A stretch of 62,217 nucleotides of DNA from UBA12403 sp043808565 (lineage in GTDB: Bacteria; Patescibacteriota; Patescibacteriia; UBA9934; GWF2-40-263): NCBI GenBank assembly GCA_043808565.1, contig JAZDEQ010000032.1, forward strand, positions 1 through 62,217, read 5' to 3'. Positions 1-15,000 of the stretch are shown here, piece after piece. Positions within the stretch are counted from its first letter, which is position 1. Every line of letters starts with the position of its first letter. Both the position numbers and the translations under genes were made by a program. Below the pieces are notes generated by a model that saw only the letters and a list, made by a program, of their open reading frames with translations, was not told the origin of the DNA and made no database searches.

Positions 1-1
1 T

Positions 2-3000
2 AGCAACAATTTGACTTTATCTGGAAATTACACTCAATCCGGCGGCACGTTCACGGGTGGTGCGGCTACGGCAACGTTTGGCGGAGCTTTCTCGCTCTCT
101 GGTGGCACTTTTAATGCCGGTTCGAGTACAAAAACTTTTACTGGCGCTTTCTCCATGTCTGGCGGGGCTTTTAATGGAGACTCGGCGACGCTTGATTTTA
201 ACAATTCTTTTACCATAAATAACGCCGCGGCAACATTTACTTCCACTTCTGGGACATTAACCTTTGATCATGGCTGGAGCCATACTGCCGGTACATTCAA
301 CCACAACAATGGTACGGTGAAATGGGACGGTAGCGGGGTTGGGTCTTATAATTTTGATGTTAATTCTTCCGAAGATTTTTATAATTTAGTTATTGACTGT
401 GGCGGAGCCTCTGCTTGCGCAAGCGACTACGTAGTTATTACCAGCCCTGACAGTTTAAATATTACTCATGATTTATATTTGACCGATGGACAGATTATTG
501 CGGCAGTTGGCGCCACGTTAAATGCCAAAGGCGATATTTATATTACTGATAGTTACTCAGATAGTAATAACGGCCCTTCAACTCTTTATGTCAACGGTAC
601 ATCAGCGCAAAATATCACCTCTTCAGGAACTGGAATTTTATATGGGCATCATTTAAGCATCGCTAATACGACCGGAGTGAGTTTGGGAAGCAATATTTCA
701 TTAACCGGATACAACAGCCGAAATCTCGATTTGTCAGGCACGCTTGATTTGAATGGTTATAACTTAAGTGTTAATGCCACAACGACGGTGTCTAGCGGAG
801 GTAATCTTCGGCTGAAAGGCGGGGAAACTTTTACGGGTACGGCCCCAACCTTGTCGGCCGGTTCCACTGTTACTTATGACGGCGCCGCGGGTCCTTATTC
901 TATTAAAGATTGGACATATACTAGTGCAACTTTGGCCATCAATGGCGGAGCCTCGTCGGTCTTCAATTTTGGCTCCACGGAAACCGTGACCAATTTGACC
1001 ATTACCCAGGGCATCCTGTCGCTTAATGGATATAGCCCGACGGTTTCTTCGACTTTTAGCAATAACGACACACTGCGCCTTAAAGGAAGTGAAACGCCGT
1101 CTCTAACAATGGACACGGATTCCGGCACCGTGCAATTCGTTGGTGACGCCGATTCCGGAGCGGATTCGTATACAGTTACAACCTTGTCGCCAACTTATTA
1201 CAACCTCACGATCAATTCCACCGATGGAGCCACGGACACGTTTGCCTTGGGTTCGGCCGTGGACATTAATAATACCTTTACGTTGACCGCCGGCACTTTC
1301 GATGTCTCCGCAAGCGATTATGCCATGACGGTCGGTGGAAATTTTGCCAAAACCGGAACCTTCACAGCACGTTCCGGAACCGTAACTTTTGATGATGTTA
1401 CAAAAACCTCGGTCATTTCCGGCGCCACTTCGTTCTATGGTCTGCGTTCGGTCACGCCTGATAAAAATATCCAATTTACCGCCAGTGTCACCCAAACCGT
1501 GACCGGAGCTCTTACCTTTACCGGTTCAGCCGATCATCTCATTGTTTTAAGAAGCACTTCTGACGGTACGCGTTGGGGCCTGACCTTGTCCGGCACACAA
1601 AGCGTGGCTTACGTTGATGTCAAGGATTCCGATGCCTCGGGCGGGACGCAAATTACGCCTTCGGCCTCAACCAATTCCCTTAATAACTTGAATTGGAGTT
1701 TTGAAACCATTGAGGTGAATTGGACGGCAACTTCCCAGTCAGCCTCCGAAAGCGCGGGAACTATGACAGTTACAGCTCAACTTTCCCTGGCGACAGCGCT
1801 TGACGTCACAGTTCCATTTACAGTTACCGGCACCGCGACCGGCGGGGGCACCGATTATTCTATTACCGCGAGCCCGATCACCATCACGGCCGGCAATACC
1901 ACGGCCGACATTACAATTACGATCGTAAGCGATTCCGTTGACGAAGCCAACGAAACCGTCATCGTCACCATGGGTGATCCGACGAATGCGACAAAGGGTC
2001 TGGTTGACGTTCACACTGCGACGATTAACGACGACGATGATCCGCCGTCGATCGCCGTGGCCGACGTTGAGGTGGCCGAAGGAATTGGTACAGCTACGGT
2101 CACGGTCACTATGACCGGTACGAGTTATCAAAGTGTTTCAGTAAATTACGCCACCTCAAACGGTACAGCGGTTTCGGGTTCTGATTACACTTCCGCTTCA
2201 AGCACGCTAACCTGGACAGCTGGTCAGACCGGAGCCAAAACGTTTAATGTTTCCATTTCTGATGATTCTCTCGATGAAAATAACGAGACTGTAAATATCA
2301 CTCTTTCCGATGTGGTTAACGGTACAATTTCTGATAGTGCCGGAGTTTTAACTATCACTGACAATGACGATTTGCCAACCGTTGCTTGGACTTCTTCTTC
2401 CCAAGCCGAAAGCGAGGGCGGTGACGGCTCCATGACGGTTACAGCTCAGCTTTCGGCGGTTTCTGGCCGTGATGTTTCTGTTCCGTTCACTGTTACTGGC
2501 ACAGCGACTGGTAGCGGTACTGACTACTCCATTACTGCGAGCCCAATTACTATTACGGCTGGTCAAACCACTTCTAATATTACTATTACAATCACTAATG
2601 ATGTTGTTGATGAAGCTAACGAAACCGTCATTGTAACCATGGACGATCCAACCAATGCCACCAAGGGTGCAACCACAGTTCATACAGCAACAATTAATGA
2701 TAATGATGATATACCGACGGTTTCTTTTACCGCCTCTTCCCAAGCTGAAAGCGAGGGTGGCGACGGCACCATGACCGTGACAGCTGAACTCTCGGCCACT
2801 TCTGGTCTTGATGTTACTGTTCCTTTTGAAGTTACTGGCACAGCCGCTGGTTCTGGAACCGATTATTCCATTACGGTCAGTCCAATAACTATCACGGCAG
2901 GGAATACCACCGCTGATATTATAATTACCATTACTAATGACACCATTGACGAAGCTAATGAAACTGTCATTGTCACCATGGGTTCGCCAACTAATGCCAC

Positions 3001-6000
3001 CCAAGGCGCAACCACAGTTCACACCGCGACGATCAATGACAACGACGATCCGCCAGTTGTCACGGTTACTTCCACTTCCCAATCTAAAGCCGAATCAGCT
3101 GGCACGGCTTCAATCACTGTTCAGATCGATGCGGTTTCTGGCTTAAATGTTTCTGTTCCATTCACTCTTTCTGGCACAGCGGCTACTCCAGCTGATTATA
3201 CGATTACCGTTTCACCAGTAACTATTACTGCTGGTCAAACCACCACAACTATTACTTATACTATTATTGATGACGCCCTTGATGAAAGTTCAGAAACTGC
3301 CATTGTTACTTTGGGTACACCGACCAACGGTACGCTGGGTACTGACACGGTTCATACCCTAACCATTACTGATAACGATGACGCACCAACTGTCTCTTTC
3401 ACTGCTTCTTCTCAAGCCGAAAGCGAGGGTGGCGACGGTACGATGATCGTGACGGCCGAACTTTCGGCTGCTTCTGGCCTTGATGTCACCGTTCCTTTTG
3501 AAATTACCGGTACAGCCACTGGTTCTGGAACCGATTACTCAATTACCGCCAGTCCGATTACAATCACTGCAGGGAATACTACCGCCGATATTACAATTAC
3601 GATTACCAATGATACCATCGATGAAGCCAACGAAACCGTCATTGTCACCATGGGTTCGCCGACTAACGCGACTCAAGGCACAACCACTGTTCACACTGCG
3701 ACGATTAATGATAATGATGATCCGCCAACTGTCGCCGTCGCCGATGTCGAGGTGTCTGAAGGCGTAGGTACAGCCACCGTTACTGTCACCATGACCGGCT
3801 CAAGCTATCAAAGTGTTTCTGTTGATTACGCCACTTCCGATGGTACGGCCGTAGCTGGTTCTGATTATACTTCCGCTTCAAGTACTTTAACCTGGACAGC
3901 CGGTCAGACTGGAGCCAAAACTTTTAATGTAACCATTGCCGATGATTCTGATTATGAGCCTAGTGAAACTGTTAATATAAATCTTTCTAACGTCGTTAAC
4001 GGAACAATTTCTGATGAAGCTGGGGTTTTAACTATTACCAATAACGATGACCCACCAACGGTTTCTTGGACCGCCTCTTCTCATTCGTCTGCCGAATCCG
4101 CTGGTACCATGACAGTTACGGCTCAACTTTCTGCTGTCTCAGGTTTTAATGCTATAATTCCATTCACTCTTTCCGGCACAGCCATTGAAAACACCGACTA
4201 CTCCATCACTGCCACGCCAATCACCATCACGGCCGGGAACACCACAGCTAATATCACTATAACCATTACCGATGACGCTCTTGATGAAGCCAACGAAACC
4301 GTTATTCTAACCATGGGTTCACCAACCAATGCCACCCAAGGCGCCACCACTGTTCACACGGCTACTGTCAATGACAATGACGCAACTCCAACCGTCACTT
4401 TTACCGCCTCATCTCAATCAGCCGCTGAATCTGCCGGCACCATGACAGTTACAGCCCAACTTTCAGCGGTTTCCGGAAGAGATGTCATTGTCCCATTCAC
4501 TATGACTGGCACAGCGACCGGCGGCGGTACCGACTATTCCATCACTGTCTCGCCAATTACGATCACCGCGGGGAATACCACAGCTAATATCACCATAACC
4601 ATTACCAACGATCTTCTCGATGAAGCTAACGAGACTGTCATCATCACCATGGGTGTGCCAACCAATGCCGATCAAGGAACGACCACTGTTCACACCGCCA
4701 CCATTAACGACAACGATGACACACCAACCGTGGCCTGGACAACCTCATCCCAATCCGCTTCAGAAGCGGCCGGTACTATGACAGTGACAGCGGAGCTTTC
4801 GGCGGCTTCTGGTTTGGATATAACTGTTCCCTTTACTCTTTCCGGCACCGCGACTTTAACAGATGATTTTTCTCCTACCTCTTCGCCAATCACTATTACT
4901 GCCGGTTCAACAACTTCAAATATTACCATTACCATAGTTAATGATATTTTTGATGAAAATAATGAAACCGTTGTTGTTACCATGGGTAGTCCGACTAACG
5001 CCACTCAAGGCACAACCATAGAACACACAGCCACAATCAATGACAATGAAGATCCGCCGGTAGTTTCTTGGACAGTTGCTTCACAATCAGGTGATGAATC
5101 TGCCGGTACTATGACTGTAACCGCGACTTTGTCTGAGGTTTCCAATCTTGATGTTACTGTCCCATACACCCTCACCGGTACAGCCACTGGCTCGGGCACT
5201 GATTATTCTATTACTGCCTCGCCGATTATTATTGAATCAGGAAATTTAACGGCTGCTGTTACAGTTACTTTAGTTGACGACTTGATCGATGAATTAAACG
5301 AAACTGTTATTGTCACAATCGGTGATCCGACTAATGCCACAAGAGGAGCCGCTTATGTTCACACGGTCACAATCAACGATAACGATGCATCGCCTAGTTT
5401 AGCTATTGCGGATAATTCAGTTGCCGAAGACGGCGGTTCAGTTACGGTTACTGTCACCATGACCGGTGTTTCTTCACAAACAGTTTCGGTTGATTATAGC
5501 ACTTCAAACAATACGGCCGTGGCCGGTTCTGATTATACTAATAAATCAGGAACCTTAACTTGGACGGCCGGTCAAACAGGTGATAAAACTTTCACAGTAT
5601 CTATTACTGAAGATGCTTTAGATGAAGAAAACGAAACCTTTGTTATTTCTCTTTCTAATGTCAGTAACGGAACTATTTCCGATTCATCGGCTACGATAAC
5701 CATTAATGATAACGATAATGCGCCAACCGTGGCCTGGACTTCGTCTTCACAATCTGGCGATGAAGACGTTGGAACTTTTACGGTTACGGCTCAACTTTCA
5801 GCGGTTTCGGGAAAAAATGTTTCTATCCCGTTTACTCTTTCAGGAACAGCTACCAATAACGGAACCGATTATTCATCTACAGCCAGCCCGATCACCATCA
5901 CAGCAGGTTCCACCACAGCCAATATTACTTTGACCATTGTTAACGATGTTTTACCAGAAGCCAATGAAACTATTGTGGTTACCATGGGTAATCCAACAAA

Positions 6001-9000
6001 TGCCACTAAAGGTGTCACAACTGTTCACACGGCTACTGTCAATGACAATGACGCAACTCCAACCGTCACTTTTACCACCGCATCTCAATCAGCCGTTGAA
6101 TCCGCCGGCACCATGACAGTTACAGCTCAACTTTCAGCGGCTTCTGGTTTGGATATAACTGTTCCCTTTACTCTTTCCGGTACAGCCATTGAAAACATCG
6201 ACTATTCCATCACAGCCACACCAATCACCATCACGGCCGGGAACACCACAGCTGACATTACCATAACCATTACCGATGACGCCCTTGATGAAGCCAACGA
6301 AACCGTCATTCTAACCATGGGTTCACCAACCAATGCCACCCAAGGCGCCACTACGGTTCACACGGCTACTATCAATGACAATGACGCAACTCCAACCGTC
6401 ACTTTTACCGCCTCATCTCAATCAGCCGCCGAATCTGCCGGTACCATGACAGTTACAGCCCAGCTTTCGGCGGTCTCTGGCCGTGATGTTTCGGTTCCGT
6501 TTACTGTTACTGGCACAGCCACTGGCAGCGGAACAGACTATTCCATCACTGCCACGCCAATCACCATCACGGCAGGGAATACCACAGCCGATATAACCAT
6601 AACTATCACCAACGATCTTCTCGATGAAGCTAACGAGACTGTCATTCTAACCATGGGTTCACCGACTAACGCAACTCAGGGAATTACCACGGTTCATACA
6701 GCAACCATCAATGATAACGATGACGCACCAACCGTATCTTTCACCACCTCTTCTCAAGCTGAAAGCGAAGGGGGCGATGGTACCATGACAATTACTACTG
6801 AACTTTCGGCGGCTTCTGGTTTGGATATAACGGTCCCCTTTACTGTTACTGGAACGGCCACTGGTTCTGGCACTGACTATTCCATCACAGCCACACCAAT
6901 CACCATCACCGCAGGGAATACCACAGCTGACATCACCATAACTATTACCAATGACGCTCTTGATGAAGCCAACGAAACCGTTATCGTCACCATGGGTTCA
7001 CTAACCAATGCTACTCAAGGAACTACCACGGTTCATACAGCAACAATAAACGATGACGATGATGTCCCGACTGTGGTTTGGACAGTGGGTTCTCAATCTG
7101 CCGCTGAATCTGCCGGTACCATGACGGTTACAGCTCAGCTTTCTTTTGCTTACGGTCTTGATGTTGCGGTTCCGTTTACTGTGACTGGTACGGCTACTGG
7201 TTCGGGAAATGATTATTCAATTACTGCCAGTCCAATCACTATCACGGCGGGTTCCACCACGGCCAATATTACTGTTTCTATTGTTGATGATTTTTATGAT
7301 GAAGCTAACGAAACCGTTATCGTTACTATGGGCGATCCGACTAATGCCACCAAAGGCACCACTACGGTTCATACTGCGACAATAAATGACAATGACGAGA
7401 CTCCAACTGTGGCTTGGACAGCTTCTTCTCAAGCTGAAAGCGAAAGTGGTGATGGTACTATGACTATCACAGCTCAGCTTTCTTTTACTTCAGCTTTTGA
7501 TGTCACTATCCCATTCACTCTTACCGGTACAGCCACTGGTTCCGGAACTGATTACTCGATTACAGCTAGTCCAAGCACCATCACAGCGGGAAACACTACG
7601 GCTGATATTACCATTACAATCACCAACGACACTCTCGATGAAAATAACGAAACCGTCATTGTCACCATGGGCGATCCAACCAATGCCACTCAAGGCGCAA
7701 CCACAGTTCATACAGCAACTATTAATGACGATGACGAAACCCCAACCGTTACTTTTACCACCTCATCTCAATCTGCCGCCGAATCAGTTGGTACCATGAC
7801 TATTACAGCCGAGCTTTCTGCTGTTTCTGGTCGCGATGTTTTGGTTCCATACACTCTCACCGGCACAGCCACTGGTTCTGGAACTGATTACTCGATTACA
7901 GTTAGTCCAATCACTGTCACTGCCGGGAATACCACTGCCGACATTACCATTACCATAACGAACGACACTCTTGATGAAAATAATGAAACCGTAATCGTCA
8001 CCATGGGCAGCCCAACCAACGCTACCCAAGGTGCCACCACGGTTCATACGGCCACGATAAATGATAATGACGACACACCAACCGTATCTTTCACCGCTTC
8101 TTCTCAATCAGCCGTCGAATCAGCCGGTACCATGACTATTACAGCCGAGCTTTCTGCTGTTTCCAGTCTTGGTGTTGTTGTCCCATACACTCTTACCGGC
8201 ACAGCCACTGGCTCTGGCACTGACTATTCCATCACCACCACCCCAATCACTATTACAGCCGGCCAAACCACGGCTGATATAACCATTACCATCACCAACG
8301 ACACTCTTGATGAAAATAATGAAACCGTCATTGTCACCATGGGCAGCCCAACCAATGCCACCCAAGGTACCACCACGGTTCATACGGCAACAATTGAAGA
8401 TAATGATGCTACACCAACTGTGGCTTGGACAGCCTCTTCACAAACCGCGGCTGAAACAGTTGGAACCATGACAGTTACAGCCCAACTTTCGGCCGCTTCA
8501 GGTCTCGAGGTTTCCGTTCCATTTACTGTGACTGGTACGGCCGCTGGTTCTGGAAACGATTATTCAATTACAGCCAGTCCAATCACAATTACTGCCGGTC
8601 AAACCACGGCCAATATTACTATTTCGGTTGTTGATGACCTTCTTGATGAAGCCAACGAAACCGTCATTGTCACCATGGGCAGCCCAACCAATGCCACCCA
8701 AGGTACCACCACGGTTCATACGGCAACGATCAATGACAACGAAGGTTCGCCAGAAGTTTATTGGTCAGCCTCGTCTCAATCAGCAGCGGAGAACGCCGGC
8801 GTCATGACAGTCACTGCTGAATTATCTGCGGCTTCGGGTTTAGATGTTATCGTTCCATTTACTATTACTGGCACAGCCACTGGCTCTGGCACTGACTATT
8901 CCATCACCGCCAGCCCAATTACTATCACAGCTGGGAATACCACTGCCGATATCACCATTACCACAACGAACGATACTCTCGATGAAACCAACGAAACCGT

Positions 9001-12000
9001 TATTGTCACCATGGGTTTGCCAACTAACGCAACCCAGGGAACCCCCACAGTTCATACGGCCACTATCAATGATAACGATAATCCGCCAACTGTTTCATGG
9101 ACCGTGGTTTCGCAAGACGCCGATGAATCAGAAAATATAATTGTTACAGCTCAAATTTCTGCCCTGTCCAGTTTTGATGTTACTGTACCTTTCACAATTT
9201 CTGGTACAGCAATTGAAAGCACTGATTATACGATTACTGCCAGTCCGATTACTATTTTGGCTGGTCAAAACACCGCCCAAGCTATCATTACGGTTACAGA
9301 TGATGTACCAGATGAAGTTAACGAAACTATCGTACTTACAATTGGCGATCCAACCAACGCCACCAAAGGTGCCACTACAGAGCAAACCGCAGTCATTTTG
9401 GATAACGATAGTCCACCAACAGTCAGCTGGACAACAGACATTCAATCTGCTGCCGAATCAACAGGCACCATAACTGTGACAGCTCAGCTTTCCGCGGTTT
9501 CTGGAAAAAATATTTCCATCCCATACACTCTCACCGGCACAGCTGCTGGTTCCGGGACAGACTATTCCATTACAGCTTCGCCGATTTCTATTACGGCCGG
9601 TTCAACCACCGCAAATGTTACAATTACAATTACTAATGATGTTCTCGATGAAGATAACGAAACTGTTATCGTCACTCTGGGTGACCCAACCAATGCCAGC
9701 AGAGGTTTAACATCTGTTCATACGGCAACCATTGAAGACAATGACGAAATGCCAGTGGTTAGTTTTACTTCAGCCAGCCAGTCTGGTTCTGAAGCGGCTG
9801 GCACCCTAACACTTGTCGCGGAAATTTCCGCGGTTTCCGGTCGTGGTGTTTCTATTCCTTTTACAGTTACCGGTACAGCCACTGGTAGCGGCGAAGATTA
9901 TTCCGTCACCACCTCGCCAATTACTATGGCGGCTGGTCAAACCACGGCTGAAATTACTATTAATCTTACCGATGATTCTTATGATGAGTTAGATGAAACT
10001 GTTATTATTACCATGGGTAACCCAACCAATGCCACCAATGGAGCGGCGACTGTTCACACTGCTACTATCGAAGACAATGACCCAACTCCGTTAGTTAATT
10101 GGACAATTTCTTCGCAGACTTTTTCTGAAAATGGAAATGAAATTACTTTAACCGCTGAATTATCTGGCGCTTCTGATTTAACGGTTTCAATACCGTTTAC
10201 ATTATCTGGTATAGCCACGGGTGATGGTGCGGATTATTCTATTTCTGCTTCGCCTTTGGTTATAAATCCTCGACAAACTTCGGTCAATATTACCATAACG
10301 ATTACCGATGATATTCTCGACGAAGCCAATGAAACCGTTATCGTTACTATTGGTAATCCAATCAATGCTCTTATTGGCACAACTACAGTTCATACACTCA
10401 CTATCACAGACAATGACGATCCGCCTACTGTTTCTTTTACAACCGCTTCTCAGTCAGCTGCTGAATCAACCAACATGACCATAACAGCGCAGTTATCTAC
10501 GGTTTCCAGTTTTAATGTCTCCCTACCTTTTACTGTTACTGGCACGGCCACTGGTTCTGAAACTGACTATTCTATAACCACTTCGCCAATCACAATCACG
10601 GCCGGTTCTACCACGGCTGATATTACAATTACCGTGATCGATGATGATCTTGATGAAAACAATGAAACTGTCATTATTACCATGGGCAACCCAACCAATG
10701 CCACTAAAGGCGCAATAACAGTTCATACAGCAACAATAAATGATAATGATGAAGCACCAACCGTGGCGTGGACTTCGGTTTCCCAATTTGTTGCTGAATC
10801 AGTCGGATCTTTTAATTTAATGGTTCAAGCCAGCGCGATTTCTGGTCGCGACATTACCGTACCGTTTACAATCAATGGCACAGCTGTTGGTTCCGGCACT
10901 GATTACACTATTCTTGAAAGCTCGGTTACGATTTTAACTGGTGAAACAACCGCCAATGTTTCGGTTTCAATAATTGATGATGCAATTGATGAAATTAATG
11001 AAACCATTGTTATTACCATGGGCGATCCGACCAATGCCACCAAGGGGGCTTCCACTGTTCATACGATCAATATAACTGATAATGATCCGCCGCCTTCAAT
11101 TGTTGTTTCTGATATTGAGGTTTCTGAAGGGATCGGTACAGCCGCTGTTACAGTCACTATGACCGGCACGAGTTCGCGAAGTGTTTCAGTTGATTATTTA
11201 ACTTCAGATGATACAGCCTTGTCTGGTTCTGATTACACCGCGACTTCCGGCACTCTAACCTGGACGGCTGGTCAAACCGGAGTCAAAACTTTTAATGTTT
11301 CTATAATCAATGACACAATTGATGAAAACAACGAAACTCTTAATTTAACTCTTTCCAATGTAGTGAATGGAACAATTTCAGATAGTGCCGCAATTCTAAC
11401 CATTACGGATAACGACGATCCGCCGGTTGTCTCTGTCACTGCCACCTCCCAATCCAAATCCGAATCAGCCGGCACCGCCACAGTTACTGTCCAACTCAAC
11501 ACCGTCTCTGGTTTAGACGTTACAATTCCATTCACTCTTTCTGGCACAGCTACCAACAACACTGATTACTCCATTACCGCTTCACCAGTCACCATTCTCG
11601 CCGGCCAAACCACAACCATCATCACTTACACCATCACCGATGACGTTCTCGACGAAGCTAATGAAACGGCTATTGTCACACTTGGCGCCCCCACGAACGG
11701 CACGCTTGGCACAGACACGATTCATGCCCTGACTATTACCGATAACGACGATCCGCCAACCGTTACTGTCACGGCCACTTCCCAATCCAAATCCGAAGAA
11801 ACAGAAACAGCCACGGTTACCGTCCAACTCAATACAGCCTCAGGTTTAGATGTCACCATTCCATTTGCTCTCTCTGGTACGGCCATTAACGAAACTGATT
11901 ACACCATCACCGCCTCGCCAGTCACGATCACCGCCGGTCAAACCACAACCACCATAACTTACACCATCACCGATGACGTTCTCGACGAAGCCAATGAAAC

Positions 12001-15000
12001 GGCTATTGTCACGCTTGTTGTACCAACGAATGGCACGCTTGGTTCTGACACGGTTCACGCTCTAACCATCACCGATAACGACGATCCACCAACCGTATCT
12101 TGGACAGCTTCTTCTCAATCAGCTAATGAAGATGCGGGAACTATGACCGTGACGGCCGAGCTTTCAACGGTTTCTGGAAAAGATATTTCTATTCCTTTCA
12201 CTCTCTCCGGCACAGCCACTGGTTCAGGTGCTGATTATTCCATTGTGGCCAGTCCAATCATTATCACCGCAGGGAATACCACAGCTGATATCACGATTAC
12301 CCTTATCAATGATATTCTCGACGAAGCTAATGAAACCATTATCGTTACCATGGACGATCCAACCAATGCGACTAAAGGAGATACTACGGTTCATACCGCC
12401 ACCATTACCGATAACGATGATCCACCAATTGTCACAGTTTCCTCTACCTCACAATCTAAATCCGAAGAAACAGAAACAGCCACGGTTACCGTCCAACTCA
12501 ATACAGCCTCTGGTTTAGATGTCACAATTCCATTCACTCTCTCTGGCACAGCCACAAACAACACTGATTATTCCATCACCGCCTCGCCAGTCACCATTTC
12601 TGCTGGTCAAACTACAACCACCATCACCTACACCGTCACCGATGACGTTCTCGATGAAGCCGGCGAAACCGCCATTGTCACACTTGGCGCCCCCACGAAC
12701 GGCACGCTTGGTTCTGACACGGTTCATACCTTAACCATCACCGATAACGACGATTCACCAACTGTGGCCTGGACAGCTTCTTCTCAATTAGTTGATGAAT
12801 CAACTAATTCCATAACTGTTACGGCTCAACTTTCAGTTGTTTCCGGTCTTGATGTTTCTATACCTTTTTCTGTTACTGGTACAGCCACGGGCGGTGGTAC
12901 TGATTATTCAATTTCTGCTTCACCGATTACGATCATTGCTGGCCAAACTACGGCCAATATTGTTGTTTCGCCAGTCAACGATCTGGTTGATGAAATCAAT
13001 GAAACAATAATTGTCACCATGGGCGAGCCAGTCAATGCCATCCAAGGCGCCACCACAATTCATACCGCAACCATAAACGACGACGATGCCACACCAACCA
13101 TAACTATTGAAGATAAAGAGGTTGTCGAAAGCGAAGATTCGGTTTTAATGACTTTAAATTTAACCGGCGTTAGCAGTCGTGATATTTCTGTTGATTATTC
13201 CACGACCGATGGAACCGCCGTGACTGGTGATGATTACATTGAAACTACCGGAACTGTTACTTGGTTAGCTGGGCAAACCGGAGAAAAAACTTTCGAAATT
13301 TTAGTAATAGACGATCTTTTAGACGAAGAAACCGAAAGTTTGAATTTGCTTTTGGCCAATTCGGTTAATGCAGAAATTAGTGACGCTTCAGCTAGTTTAA
13401 CCATTACCGACAATGACGATATACCGACCGTTGTCTGGTCCAGTTTGTCTCAAGAAGTTGATGAAGGCGTTGACGAAGTTGTTGTTACGGTCGAGCTTTC
13501 AGCTGTCTCGGGTCTTGATATTACAATTCCATTCGCCCTAACTGGCACAGCCATCAATGCTGATTATTCTGTCACAGCTAGTCCAATCACGATTACTGCG
13601 GGTCAAGCTTCGGCTAATATTGTTGTGGCGGTTGTAGACGACGCTTTAGACGAGAATAACGAAACTATTATTTTGACCATGGGCAATCCGACCAATGCCA
13701 ATAAAGATTCAGCTGACGCTTCGACGGTTTCTGTTTTTGACAACGATGACCCGCCAACTGTCAGTTGGTCAGCTTCAACTCAAAATGCCGATGAAGATTC
13801 AGAAACCATGACCGTGACAGCTGAACTTTCCACTGTCTCTGGTCTTGGTGTCACAATTCCTTTTGTTGTTTCTGGATCAAGCACGGCTACTGGAAGTGGA
13901 ACCGATTACTCCATTACAGCTTCGCCAATTATTATTACGGCTGGTCAAACCACGGCTGAAATTACTATTAATCTTACCGATGATTCTCTTGATGAAAACA
14001 ACGAAACAGTTATTTTGACCATGGGTGATCCAACTAACGCTACTTTAGGTGTTGTTACTACTCATACAGCAACGATTAATGATAATGATGCGCTGCCAGT
14101 AGTGAATTGGGGATTATCAACTCAAGAAGTTGACGAAGACGAAGAAACTGCAACTGTTTCAGCCGCCATAACCGCAGTTTCTGGTTTGGCTGTGGTTTTG
14201 TCTTGGGAATTATCTGGCACAGCCGCTTCTGGCACAGATTTTTCAATTGAAGATGAATTGCTGACTATTCCGGCTGGATCCTTAACTGCAGAATTTTCTA
14301 TAAATATTACCGATGATTTTGTTGATGAAAATAGTGAGACGATTATTTTGGAAATGACGGGAATTGAAAACGCCACGGCCGGTCAAACCACCCAAACCAT
14401 CACCATTGAAGATAATGATTCAGCTGCGTTGACTGTCACCGAATCTTCTGGCTCAACAGTTGTTTCAGAAGTTGGTTTTACTGATTCGTTTCTGGTGGCC
14501 TTATCGTCCGAGCCGTTAGACGAGGTTTCTGTTTTAATTGAAACCAATGGTCAAACTTCAGTTTCTTTATCTAATCTAACTTTTACTTCAGCTAATTGGA
14601 GTACACCACAAGAAATAACTGTTTTGGCCGTTGACGACGATATAGCCGAAGGCGACCACAATGATTCCATCAGAATAATTTCTGCCAGTGACGATACTCT
14701 TTACGATAATTTAGAAGAAACCTTTTCGGTTGAAGTTTCTGATAACGACACGGCCGGTGTGGCGGTTAGTGCGATTTCCGGTGATGTTTCCGAGGGTGGT
14801 GGCTCGGCCACTTTTGAAGTGGTTTTGACTTCACAACCAACTTTTGAGGTTATTATTTCTTTTGAAAGTTCTGATGAAACTGAAGGCGAAATGGATCCAA
14901 TGGATATTTTCTTTACACCTGAAGATTGGAATGTGCCACAAACTATTACCGTGACCGGAGCCGATGATTTTGTGGATGACGGCGATCAAGGTTTTGATAT

